Positions 1 to 11,019 of a stretch of DNA of 31,501 bases are shown here, one piece after another. Position numbers and translations under genes: made by a program. The number at the start of each line of letters is the position of its first letter. Position 1 is the stretch's first letter. The notes beneath the pieces were generated by a model. It did not search any database. It was given only the letters and a program-made list of their open reading frames with translations, and was not told where the DNA came from. This stretch comes from Discostella pseudostelligera. Lineage: Eukaryota > Bacillariophyta > Thalassiosirophyceae > Thalassiosirales > Thalassiosiraceae. Where the stretch lies: positions 1 to 31,501 of the forward strand of contig JALLBK010000117.1 in the NCBI GenBank assembly GCA_036940085.1, read 5' to 3'.

Positions 1-1681
1 TAGGTTTGAGCGAGGGGGAAGGTATGAGCGTTGTTCCAGATCTACACCGAATGGCTTGATTTATCCATTCCATTCCTGCGCTGACTCTCGAATGGATGTT
101 AGGGAGCGGAGGGAGGCATACTCCATTTGGGGTTCCAAATACGGTGGTATCTGAAGCTGCAAATGTTCCTCCCGATGCCACTAACCTTCCATCCAATGTC
201 ACATTGTAACCGCCGACTCCGCTACCACAGCACATGCCGTCGCCGTATTCATCAAAAATAGTGAAGTCATATTGAGCATCGGGGACGCAATAATCATCCG
301 AGTACAATGTCTTTTTCAATCCATACTTGGTTCTCTTGACCACCGACGCTTCCAACTGTCCCGAGCAGACACTAATGAGATTCCAATACGTCTCTCCAGG
401 GAAATTGTCTGTGAGAACTGTCACTGTAAGGACTTTCATGTTGCTAGGGCAAGGTGTTGAAATAGAAGGTCTTGCGCGGCCTTTTGTTTAAACGAGAATT
501 GTGTGAGTTCATCTTCCGCATGTTCATGTTGAAATTTTGCCGAAAGACTTACATGCATTCAAACTAGTGACACCAACTTGAACTGGTCCTTGATCCGTAT
601 TCACAATAACTGGGCTGCCCTAATGTTTGAGAGATCAGAACACGCTAGGAGTGAGGTTTCATGTTGCCGCATGGAGACGACTGATGACAAACGAAACATA
701 ATTCGCGTACCGAGTCGCCAATACATCGATCATTAACCTCATCTGCGAGGGTTGTAGTACACATTTTGTCCGATGTGATGTCAGGGTAATTGCATTCCGA
801 ATTTGGCGTATACAATTCATCCACAGTCCGTTGACGATCCAGATATAGCCCATCTATCCTTTTTGGTCCCCATCCAGTAATATTAAGGGAAACGCCAGCT
901 AGTAACGGATAGTCATTTCCTTCATTCAATCTCACTGGTTGTACATCGACCTTTGTGTCAAGAAATACAAGAGCTAAATCATTGGCTCTGGTAGAGTGAT
1001 TGTATTTAATGTGCCGCCAAATGTTACTCTTTTTCAATTGAATTCGAGGCACAGCCGCATTTGCGGGCAGGTCAACCCAGTCCAGGCTGATTTTATGTCC
1101 GTAGCGATCAGAGAAGCAATCTGAGTTTTCGATGGCATGACATATGAAGTAAGGAGACGAAGGATTGAACATCTGTTACGGGTGTTCTATCAATGTGGCA
1201 GAATTCGTTTTTGGCAAATTACTCACGTGCAGAAGACAGAACAACATCCGGTTGGATCAGAGTACCGGCACAGACATGTCCGACTTGCGTCTTATTTTCA
1301 AGATAGGACAACCCAATAGACACAATGAATGGTAAGCTTGAGTTGGTGACTTTGGCCTCACGGGCAGTGCTGTGTGGGACCCCAAAGTCTTCATTCTGTA
1401 GGCACTGACTGTTAGAGCAATTAATCGCGGGCATATGAAGAAAAACATCAACGAACTTACAAATAAATCGGTCTCCTTGTTCAGGTTCGTCATCACGGCA
1501 CTACTAAGGACGGCTCTTTGGAAGTGATTATTTGATAACTGATAGTATTGCGAGTAAAACCGATGAGATTTGGTACGGGAAAGAAGGATGCCTGTGCTAA
1601 CTCAAGAAATTGCGTCTTACCGGATGAGCACCGCTCTTAACCTTTTCCTCGATGAATCCCGGCAGCATATCGACATCAAAA
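1..1681 (-). CDS. Trypsin-like serine protease, second domain, 3' partial; probably C-terminal half of the gene at 1676..3115
   Basis: S1-family serine endopeptidase domain, read right to left from exons 1621..1681, 1461..1538, 1227..1404, 711..1120, 553..619 and 1..480. All joins keep frame at GT/AG borders, and the frame is still open at base 1, so the gene continues out of the window. The catalytic His comes from a split codon (SSA-H-C, junction 1227/1120). Asp is in NDLALVFL. Ser is in GDSGSP, formed by joining 711 to 619. After the VGVTSLNAC strand, about 100 residues of another module follow (ending in YGDGMCCGSG), and only then the typical terminal helix RVSAGMEWI (about 60-110), so the module sits inside the protease fold. 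There is no signal peptide or convincing own start. In this frame the sequence runs straight into the stop of the upstream protease with one surplus base. It is probably a secreted or lysosomal endopeptidase; the substrate is unknown. Confidence 0.8.
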
Positions 1682-3115
1682 TCCTAAGCAGTATTGACGC
1701 AAGGTATTGAAATCAGCCGCAGACAAAGAAGCCACATTTGATTTCAATAATTTGTTTATTCTCACCGAAAAAATGTTATCAGAATATGATGTGTCCCTTG
1801 TAGCATCGAAACAATTGCTGCCGTCCTCATTACTGGCACACCACTCTCCAATCTCACCACACACAGTGCTAGTTATCCAATCTAGTCCAGCACTGATGCG
1901 CGCGAAGACGCTGGGACCATCATTCATTCCGGATTCTGAGTGGTAAAAGATTAGAAAATCAGTTCGCAGCGCCGCTAACAGCAAGAGAAATTTGGAAGCT
2001 GAACTTGTCTTACCTAAACTAATACCATAACTAGTAACGCCTACTTGCACCGAAGATCCGTTTGGAAATATGTGAATGAGCGGGCCTCCTGGATATTGTT
2101 CATCGGACGAGGTGCGATGTAAGCTGTGCATTCAAGCATGAAGGCAGGGTGCAACATAACTAACCTGAATCGCCAACTCCTGTTGCCTTTCCCTCGTTGC
2201 TGGTACAAAGCTCATTCTCTGATATCAATATGCCTCCCGAACGAGATACGTTTGTGCACAGATCACTTGACATAATCATTACTTTTGCTATGTAGGGCAC
2301 GTTTGGCATGTCAAGTTCCGTTGTCTTATTGGTATCACCCCAGCCAAAAATTTCCATCTCAAGACCAGCCGACGGGAAGTTACGATCAGCATTCAACAAC
2401 ACAGGTTGAATATTCGTGACATCCTTTGGGAGAAATATCAACATAAAATCATTGTCCAAAAATACTGTTTTGTTCTTTGCATATCGCGGATGCCGCATTG
2501 CGTAGGCGTGAGTATTCCGATCGCATTGAGGACCACCATACTCCTGCGCACATATTGGATAGTTGATGACATCCGTGTTGTTGTTGAGTTCATACACGTT
2601 GATTTTTATTGTCGCATTGGTCGATGAGAATTCTCCGAACTCGTCAGTGGAACAATCTGTTGGAAATATAGTTGGAAATGATGGATGGTGTTGTAGTTAA
2701 TGCGATCGAAAAAAGTAGAAACACTGTATTTAGTTCATCACTCACGGGCAGCACTGAGAACAACTTGACTCGCAATTAGTGTTGCGGTACACCCATGGAT
2801 ATATTTTTTGCTATTTTCCTTCCCAAGTGACACGAGATACGGTCGATCACCGCGCTGCAATTGATCTCCACCGATGATGTTGTCGATTTCATCGTCTCCA
2901 TCCGTGTTCTCGTTGTCATAATCTTCGCCAAACCCCCATTCAATATCACCAACATTAATATCAAGGGGTAAAGACATGTATTTTCGACCTGCACTAGCAC
3001 TAGACTCAGTTACCGCTGAAAGACGACGGCGACCCATACGTCGGGGCTCGTTATCGGCATTCGTCGAGAAGACGACGACAGCCAATGCCATGGCGCGAAA
3101 TGGTGCAAATCTCAT
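1676..3115 (-). CDS. Trypsin-like serine protease, first domain
   Basis: S1-family serine endopeptidase of 398 codons to its stop, exons 2746..3115, 2165..2656, 2014..2088 and 1676..1935. It opens with a hydrophobic signal-like stretch (APFRAMALAVVVFS), then an acidic propeptide. The activation-type N terminus IIGGDQLQRGDRPYLVSLG follows at about residues 80-100. His is in SAA-H-C, with the codon split over the first intron exactly as in the downstream domain. Asp is probably in DNDFMLIFL, and Ser is in GDSGGP, split over intron 2. The domain closes with VFARISAGLDWI, followed by a Cys-containing helical tail. The stop at 1676-1678 lies in an A4 run on the plus strand. With one base fewer, the tail would read on in frame into the next exon of the protease at 1..1681. 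The two domains share architecture and one phase-1 intron position, so they arose by duplication. Confidence 0.85.
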
Positions 3116-3481
3116 GATGAACGTGTTGATTTGAGATGACTTCGGAAACAGTGAACCATTACCATATGCTCGAATTCAATGTATCAATAGCAACAACGAA
3201 GAATTATTGATGTCGATGAAGACGTAGTAGTGAAAGAAGGTATGTCATGGTCAAGCTCGGTTTGTGCGGGGCTGCAGCAGCATGCAGGGGTCGAAGATGG
3301 CGGGAAGCAGAATTTCCGTTCGGTATTTCCCTACATACGCAAATTTGAATTTGACTGCCCATCAATTTTTAGTTGGCCGTTCATTACGTTGTGTCCAACA
3401 CTGGAGAGCATTGTAGAACAACATGTGAATAATTGAAGAGATGACGTTTAATAAATACTCCTAGTAATATAAGGATTCATG
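3116..3481. promoter_or_regulatory. Intergenic region 5' of the protease gene, 3' of the LNR gene
   Basis: No convincing gene is seen here; a 68-codon plus-strand frame lacks coding character. At 3297-3307 it holds ATGGCGGGAAG, about 180 bp before the protease start. The same 11-mer, in the same orientation, also lies 5' of the RecQ and ALG7 genes. Confidence 0.4.
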
Positions 3482-6400
3482 CTACGGTTCGGTGGTAGTG
3501 GTGGTGGCTGGAAGCGAGGTGGTAGAAGTAGACGTAGTTTCAGCATCCTCGGAAGGCTTGGTTGTCGTACTTGTATCCTCCATCGCACTGGTGGAACTAA
3601 TTGTTCCTTCAGAACCCCCCGTTGCGCCCGTCGTAACTTCAGGATCCTCTGAAGGTTTGGTTGATGTTGTACTTGCAGTCTCTATTTCCGCCGTTCCAAT
3701 GGTGGCACCTGTGCTTGCTTCCTCTGCATCTACAGTTGTTGTCGTTGGTGGTATCTTGGTTGCAGCAATCGTTACATCAGTATCCACCGCGCCCTCTTCT
3801 CCGGAGCCTGAATGGTGGGGATTCATGCAAGTAAATGGCTGGTGACCACCGCAGGGATAGAATGAGAATTCTTCATTGCATGTCTCTTTACAACAGTCTC
3901 CCATGTCCCATCCACCTGAGAGTGACATAGCGAGCGAAAGGAATGAAGTAGGAGTAGTAGTCAGCAAAATGTTCGGTGTGACTCCAATTGAAATCACCAA
4001 TACATGAATTAGTTACTGTCGAATCGAAAATGAAGAAGTACTTACATTCTTCGGTGTTGTAGCCGCCCTCGGCATCACACCCACCGTCCCCAATCCATCC
4101 TCTATTCTCAACCTTGCAATTCTCCTCATCAATAACACTAAATCGCGGATCTAAGCAAAAGAAGCCAAATGGACCAACCTCCTCGGCATTTCCTTCCACT
4201 GTCAAACATCCATAAGGTGAGTCCTTATTGCAAGTTTCGTAGCAACAATCACCCAAGTCGAAAGCGCATTCTTCAGTATTGTACGGCGCCGAGTGATCGC
4301 ACGCTCCATCTCCTAGATAGTTCGGCTCTTCCAAACAACAGTTCGGCAGACCGTCGACAGGTTTCAAACCATCTGGACAGCCTGTTGATGTTGGCCCTTG
4401 TTCTTGAACAGGTTCAGTGGAAGTAGTACTAGTCGATGAAGCATCTGCGGCAGTACTACTCGTACTTGTAGTCACTTCTGCCTTGGATTCTTGCATTGGT
4501 AGCTCGCTGGTGGTAGTTGTAACGTCTATTGATGTTGTTGTCGGAGTTGCCTCGGTGGTCTCACTTGCTATCTCCGCGGCAGCGATGGTACTGGCAGTCG
4601 TTGCAGAAGACTCTGTGGAAGTCGCTGGGATCTCGGTAGTTGTTGTACTTGAACCTTCTGCTGCGCTTGAAGTACTTGTTGTACTTGTCAAATAAACTTG
4701 GTTTTCTACATACTTGATGCCATCAATCTTTGCGTAACCTTGATACCCCTCGGGAACGTCCAAATTATCAATGATATCATCACTCAAACCTGGAGCATTC
4801 TTGAGGAGTCTCCACTTCAATGAATGCCTGCCGGGTTCGATGTTCACAAAGTACTCTTCCCAGTCAGAAGTTGGGACAGTCAAAGCGACTTCTGGGACAC
4901 CGTCGACTCGAAATTCAAGTATGTCGAGAGGAGCAAAGATGCTCCCGAATGCCGCAAAGCTCAGCACTCCACCGGCTGGTCCTGCCACCACGGTCCACGA
5001 AATTTCGGCGTAATTTCTTGACGATGAGGTGATATCCTTTGTGTAGGCAATGAAGGAATGATCTCCGAGGAAGGCATGACCATCAGTCACCAGCGACCAC
5101 TGGGCAACATCATCACCACCACGACTATTTCTCAATATTGCTTGTGCATCCTCCCCGCCATCTGGCCACACCATATCTCCCGTAAGCGGCAGCAATTCAA
5201 TGGCATCTACCCATGAATTTCCAACACGTCGTGGGTCCATGGTGTATGTCTCAAATTCAGGATCGCCTTCCTTCGGCATTCCAAAATGTTGATAGCTCCA
5301 CGTGACTACATGTTGTCCTGGCAACAGCATGACCGAATCCTCTTCCCATTCATTGCCATCCTCACTGCTTCCGACAGTAACTTTATCATAGGTACGAGCC
5401 ACCTTATCATCGACTGTGAGGTACATTATATCCACGGGCATCTCCACCATGGCACGTATGGCAAAGGTGAGCAACCCGCCACGGCTCACATCCAGTCCTT
5501 CCAACGTAATGGTAAGATTCGATTGCGAGCCAGGACTGCGCAGCAATCCCACCCGGGCGGCATAGTTGCCATCATACGCCATAGATGTCCGATCGACTTC
5601 CCATGCATCAATGTTCCGTGAGTCGGAGTCAGCGTACGAGCCGAGGGGTAAGTCTTCATCCGATTTGTGGGTGGGAGTACCCCAATCATACTTGGTGAAA
5701 TCGCCTGTCTCGAATGAGTCATACAGAGCAACCGATTCATCGTGGGAGAGGTTGCTGTTCGATTGTGCAGTAGTGTCAGCCACGTCGGGTGCCGATAGAG
5801 TTATCTCGGCTGCATTGGACGACATGTCGTTCTCGTTTTGTTCGTCAGTGCCGATATCTGCAGTTGACCACGTGGGCCACAACGATCCAGACTCGTCACC
5901 AATGCTGACCATGACATCCTCTTTCATTTTGGTATCATCATCTGCCCATGTGGGCCAGAGGGATCCATCTTCGTCACCGACCTCGGCCATGGCATCCTCT
6001 TCGACTTTGATTTCATCATCTGCCCAAGTTGGCCATAGTGTCCCATCCTCGTCCTCCTCCGCATCTCCTTCTTCATCGTTGTTCTCATCATCTGCATTCT
6101 CACTTGCAGGAGCTTGATCATGAGCAGCAGCCGAAGCAACCGCAGCAGCCGTACTAGCAGCACCATTCAAACATGCATCCACATCCATAAACCACGCCTC
6201 GCAACAGTCATGTTCCGTGTCATAAAAGAAAGTCGTTGGATTGGACATAAATTCAACTGGCGCATTGCCATCATTGATACATGCCCCATCGGGATACAAT
6301 ACTGCATCAAAGGAGGGATAAAACTTATGATGGCTGCCATTGGTGTAAGCACCATTATAACCACCACCAGGTGCACTGTTGAACGCCATGCCAATGTCTT

Positions 6401-7355
6401 CGGCACCACTTTCTGCTGTCACTTCATCACCACCACCCTGACTGCTTACAGGCGATGTCGCAGTGATTGCACCATTACTCGACGCACTTGTCTCACCAGA
6501 CAACAATTCACCAGTCATCGTATCCCTCACCAACAACTGATCTGCTCCCCCAGAAGGAAAAGCATTCCCCACAGTACATCCCACCACATCGACATACCAT
6601 GCCTGACAACAGTCCTCAAGTGTGTCAAATAAAAAGTTGGTGGGAGCGTCGTGATATCGATCTGGCTCATTGCCATTGTTGGTGCATGTCCCGATGGTCA
6701 AGGTGAAAGTGTACATTGGGTAGTAATAGAAATCTGAACCATATCCATCGGAACCCCCACCACTACCACCATTACTACTGGGCGATGCCGCTGGTGACGA
6801 GGGAGAAGGCGGACCCTTGTCATGCATTTGTTGAATTTCTGACCGTGATTGTTGTTGGAAGGCGACATCTTCATCATCTGCTTCTTCCCCATCTGAAGTT
6901 TTGGAGCGATGGTGATCCATTGTCATTATTTCATCGCCATCAAGCCGCCGTCTCCGTCTTTTTTGTCGTTGACTTTGATGGTGCAGCTCTCCCCCTATCG
7001 TTAAAGATGACGAGGCGGGAGAGGACGCTGACGCTAATGATGACGATTGCTCTAACAATTCGTCCAAAAGCCTTCTATTCCAACGACGAATCTTCTCTGC
7101 TTGATTCTCATCCGGAATGGCCGGCCGAGAGCGATATTGTCTCTTCCCCTCGTTATTACTAATTTGCATTGGCTTATTGGATCTCATCATGCTGCTGCCA
7201 CCGCTGCTGCTGCTGCTGCTGCTGCTGCCGGTGATGCTAGTAGTGCCCTCGTCGTCACCACTGCGACCGTGAATAATCGCCACGACGGCAGCGGAAGCAA
7301 CGACCACGGCGACAGTGGCTGTCGTAGCCGCCGCCATTCGCTTCGTCATGGTCAT
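3482..7355 (-). CDS. Large secreted/anchored mosaic protein with LNR (Notch-type) repeats
   Basis: 1247 residues in two exons (4046..7355 and 3482..3915). The intron 3916..4045 splits a Cys codon inside an LNR repeat (EEC-GWDMGDCC). N-terminal hydrophobic segment at about residues 8-28, then Ser runs and a basic stretch. Two Cys motifs with paired CC follow (about 207-263 and 343-397). Three tandem ~25-residue acidic repeats carry LWPTW (about 440-495). Two beta-rich modules at about 540-727 and 750-883 recall MAM or jelly-roll folds. Next come a Ser/Thr-rich linker, two LNR-like repeats (GDGACD..YNTEEC..DLGDCC) and a Thr/Ser-rich tail. LNRs bind calcium in Notch and related proteins. The composition suggests an O-glycosylated cell-surface or wall-matrix protein, but that is inference. 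It is paralogous to the gene at 7892, which it faces head to head. The function is unknown. Confidence 0.85.
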
Positions 7356-7891
7356 CTATGAGTTATAGTCACTCAGTCGCTCTTTTCTATATTCGCCGTA
7401 AGCGTAAGACCGACGTCGTCGTATATAGTAGTTCTGTTGTTGATCGGCAGTGCCTCCAGCTGCTTATTGTTTTGATAGGCAGTAATCTGCAGTAATGCAG
7501 ACTACGGCAATGGGCAATGGTCATGGTCGGAGGATTTTGCAGCTCGGCCACGGTTTTGCGGTGCTCCCACTCAACCTCGTGAATGCCCCCTCCCATCGAG
7601 CCGGAATGGTCATTTTACTCTTTCTCCACTCATGAGGGCTTCTCTATTCGGCGTTAGGACAAGAAAATGACGAGTGAACGAATGACCTGCTTCTATTAGC
7701 ACAGCCCAACACTGCCCAACACACTCAGAAAGCTTCATGCACTCTCAAAACACCAAAGGCTCGCTTCGACCTCCGACCATGACGAAGCACGAAACCATGG
7801 TCGGTACTGATACGATTGCGACATCGAGCCGCACTATGAATGTATCAATAAATAGGAGTAGTATTCTCTCATCAGACATTCAATTATACTA
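7356..7891. promoter_or_regulatory. Shared upstream region of two divergent LNR paralogues
   Basis: 536 bp between the start codons of two divergent paralogous genes, so it should hold both promoters. No open frame of coding character and no clear repeated element were seen. The head-to-head layout would allow co-expression of the pair. Confidence 0.45.
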
Positions 7892-10800
7892 ATGAAGCCT
7901 CAACAAAGAAGAAGACGACGAGTACCAGCGGCTGCCGCTACAGTGGCAATTATTTGCATGGGCGTCGGCGTCGTCGGCATTTCTGCAGAGTCGTCGTCGG
8001 CATCGTCGTCGTCGATCCGCGGTGTCGGTGGCAGCGGCAGAGTCATGAGGAATAGTGCAGCAGCAGTGTCTACCAGGCAACAGCAACATCATCAGAATAA
8101 TAGGCAACGAGAGCAGCAGCAGCAGCAGCAACGATATCTTTATGGCAATAGCGGCGGTGAGCACACGAGGGGGCGGCATCGCAAATCCGACGGTGACGAC
8201 GACGGTACTAATTCCATCGAGCAGCAACCAGAATCTCCACAACAACAGCAAGAATATTCATGGAATATCAATCCCGATAAATTGGCCATGCTAGAGGCGA
8301 CAACTACCTCGGATAGTGATCGGCAGGAAGATGAATCATCATCGTCTGAACTTGATGAACCCCAGCAGCAACAGCAGGCAATGAATGATGATGGTGTCAA
8401 TGATGATGTTGTCAATGATGATGGTGTGAATGACGATGGCGTGAATGATGATGGGGAGGAGGGGGGTGCATCCCTCTCCCATCACCGTGACAACGAAGGC
8501 GGTGATGATGATGGTGCTGTTGATGATGGCGATGAGGCCAACAGTGATGAAAATGACGATGGAACCAATGGTGAGAGCATGGTTTCCATGAGTGCTGTCT
8601 TTGCATATGGTAATGACCAACCAGTAGTGAAAGAGGAAGAGGATGCTATTGTCAGCGGAGAAGAAGAAGACATTGTCAGCGGCAGTAACGGTAGTGGCGG
8701 TGGTATGTCGGTGTATTCCCTATCAGACAATACTTCTACCTCCGAGAGTGATGCTACCGCCACATCACCAGGGGACGAGGGCGTGTACTTTTTTCCAATT
8801 TGGAACAACCATGTCGAGGGGTGCACATACTACACGACACCACCGCAGGAGTATGTTGACCCCAATGAAGAGACTCAATATCTGTTCAGTACCAAATTAG
8901 ACTGCTGCATGGCTTGGTTCCAAAAATTGGAGGAGTATGAGGCATGTCTTGACGAAGATATAATCCTGACTGATCATCCTGTTACTATGAAGGAGTGGGG
9001 TATGGTATACGAAGTGCAAGAGGAGAGGAATGATGACGACGATTATGATATGGTGGCACAATCGGCACCGGTTCCTGTCACTTCACCTTCCGATACTAGT
9101 AGTTTTGGGGAAACGATGCCACATCATGATGATGAATACTACCCCGCCAACTACGCGGATGCTGATGCTCCTTCTCCAGCTTCTTCCCCCGAATTTCAAA
9201 CAATGCCAAACCAAGAAGGAGGATATTATCCTGCCGACTTTGAGGACAGTGCTCCTCCAGCTGCTTCTCCAGAATCCCAACCAATGCCGCACCATGAAGC
9301 CGAATATTATCCTGCCAACAACGTGGACAGTGATTCTCCTCCAGCACCTTCCCCGCAATCACCGCCAGAGCTGCAACCATTGCCGCACCACGAAGATGGG
9401 TACTATCCTGCCAACTATGTAGCTCCTTCTCCTTCTTCAACCTTTGATAATGATGCCTCTCCTCCTCCTACCGATTCATCCACCACCACCGTCGGGGATG
9501 ATGATGCCATATCGGGAGAATCCATCATTTCTGATTTAGTCCTAGAGGCCAAGCTGAAGGACAATACCATCATGCCAGCATTAAATTTGCAGGCGTCTCC
9601 GGAGGATGTACCATGGGAGATTATGAAACACGATTTCGATTACGATGGTGGAAAGTATGTTTTGAGTGCCAACACACGCAAGGTAATTCTTGGCATGGCT
9701 GCCAATTCTCGTGGGATTACCACATATCATGGTAGTGCTACCATGAGTGTTACCATACTGGCAGGTCCCGCGGGTGGAGTACTGACCTTTGGAAGCTATT
9801 CGAATGCACGTGCACCCATTGAAGTGCTGCAAATCAAGGTCGATGATCTACCCATGATTGCTGTGACCAGTCCTAGTTCCGAGTGGGTAGATCACACGTT
9901 GGAGATACCAGCGGGGAAGCATGTGGTAACTTTTGCACATATTTCCAATCCGGAAGATTTGTCGATGAAGGATTTGGAGGGGTTGGGCAAACCGGGTTCG
10001 ACCATGGTGGATGGAATGAAGTATGTGGATAACGTAGGGCCGCCCGAGGAATTCACTTCGAGCGCCATAACGGAAGCACCCACAACAACTCCATGGTCCG
10101 AATCTGACGATGAAGAGACAGTTGACGCATCGAGCACCACAACATTGCCGATGCAAAACTACTGCGGTAAATCGTTGGCATTGATTCAGGAATCCTGTTA
10201 CACAGCCGATGCTCCACCGACATGCAATGATGGCGATGGCCCTTGCCCCGAGGGTTTGTTTTGTTGGGGAAATGTCGAGTGTCAGGTTCCCGAAGGTGAA
10301 GTGGCTGGAGGAGTGAGTGCGATGGAGAATCCACCGCCAACGGTTCAAGTAACAAGTGCACCCACATCGTCACCGACGGCATTGACGTCCGAATCCTTCT
10401 TGGACTCCTTCATGTTTGAAGAAGGAAGCCAGTCCGATCAAGCAGTCCCGAAGCAAACTGGCTGCTTGGAAGGGTATCCCCCTGTCCAAGGTCTTGCGGG
10501 ATGCTGTGTCCCCGAACCGACCTTCTTGGGCGATGGTGCATGCGATGCTCACTTTCCGTACAACACGGCCGAATGTGGATATGATCTTGGTGACTGCTGT
10601 AAAGAGTCTTGCGATACCGATGCACAGTTTGGTTGCAAGGCCAAGGAGGGCGACGCCTACGGACCATTCGGCTTCTACTGCATAGACCCTCGATACAGTA
10701 CTATTGACGAGAGTTGCACTGCTGAGAATAGAGAATGGATAGGCGATGGGGGGTGTGATGCGGAGTTCAATACCGAAGCTTGTGGATGGGATGGCGGCGA

Positions 10801-10924
10801 TTGCTGTATGGAAACGTGTGATACCGAGTTTGCCTACTATGAGTGCGGGAGGGAGGAGCAACCATTCAATTGTTTGGATCCAGATATCATACATCAATTT
10901 GAGTATGTTCCGGGTAAAAGATGA
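7892..10924 (+). CDS. Secreted mosaic protein with LNR (Notch-type) repeats, paralogue of 3482..7355
   Basis: Single exon, 1010 residues. A basic start followed by a hydrophobic stretch (about residues 12-32) looks like a signal peptide or anchor. Then come Ser and Gln runs, five NDDGV/NDDVV repeats (8382-8460) and an acidic stretch. One Cys motif with paired CC (about 295-355) matches the two in the paralogue. Four repeats built on P-HH-E-x-x-YYPANY follow (about 405-510). One beta-rich module (about 570-715) shares AGPAGGVL, and VDGMKYVDN against IDGIKYVEN, with its neighbour. A Cys cluster (YCGKSL...CPEGLFCWG) and two LNR-like repeats (GDGACD..YNTAECGYDLGDCC and GDGGCDAEFNTEACGWDGGDCC) close the protein. 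It has one beta-module where the paralogue has two, and its repeats differ, so the two have diverged by module gain or loss. Likely extracellular; role unknown. Confidence 0.88.
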   Translation: MKPQQRRRRRVPAAAATVAIICMGVGVVGISAESSSASSSSIRGVGGSGRVMRNSAAAVSTRQQQHHQNNRQREQQQQQQRYLYGNSGGEHTRGRHRKSDGDDDGTNSIEQQPESPQQQQEYSWNINPDKLAMLEATTTSDSDRQEDESSSSELDEPQQQQQAMNDDGVNDDVVNDDGVNDDGVNDDGEEGGASLSHHRDNEGGDDDGAVDDGDEANSDENDDGTNGESMVSMSAVFAYGNDQPVVKEEEDAIVSGEEEDIVSGSNGSGGGMSVYSLSDNTSTSESDATATSPGDEGVYFFPIWNNHVEGCTYYTTPPQEYVDPNEETQYLFSTKLDCCMAWFQKLEEYEACLDEDIILTDHPVTMKEWGMVYEVQEERNDDDDYDMVAQSAPVPVTSPSDTSSFGETMPHHDDEYYPANYADADAPSPASSPEFQTMPNQEGGYYPADFEDSAPPAASPESQPMPHHEAEYYPANNVDSDSPPAPSPQSPPELQPLPHHEDGYYPANYVAPSPSSTFDNDASPPPTDSSTTTVGDDDAISGESIISDLVLEAKLKDNTIMPALNLQASPEDVPWEIMKHDFDYDGGKYVLSANTRKVILGMAANSRGITTYHGSATMSVTILAGPAGGVLTFGSYSNARAPIEVLQIKVDDLPMIAVTSPSSEWVDHTLEIPAGKHVVTFAHISNPEDLSMKDLEGLGKPGSTMVDGMKYVDNVGPPEEFTSSAITEAPTTTPWSESDDEETVDASSTTTLPMQNYCGKSLALIQESCYTADAPPTCNDGDGPCPEGLFCWGNVECQVPEGEVAGGVSAMENPPPTVQVTSAPTSSPTALTSESFLDSFMFEEGSQSDQAVPKQTGCLEGYPPVQGLAGCCVPEPTFLGDGACDAHFPYNTAECGYDLGDCCKESCDTDAQFGCKAKEGDAYGPFGFYCIDPRYSTIDESCTAENREWIGDGGCDAEFNTEACGWDGGDCCMETCDTEFAYYECGREEQPFNCLDPDIIHQFEYVPGKR

Positions 10925-11019
10925 CGAAATGTCATTAAAGTGCTCTAAACATTATATTACAAACAGTGATACAGACAATGACTTGACCACAGATAAACAC
11001 CATTTACTTCCATGCGACG

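Noticed and set aside
1121..1172. Start of a protease exon at the ATG near 1172
   Set aside because: The acceptor at 1121 rebuilds the catalytic HC from a split codon, exactly as in the first domain.
3492..3845. 117-codon plus-strand frame
   Set aside because: It is the antisense of the Thr/Ser-rich tail of the LNR protein; the Val/Ser-rich composition is a mirror effect.
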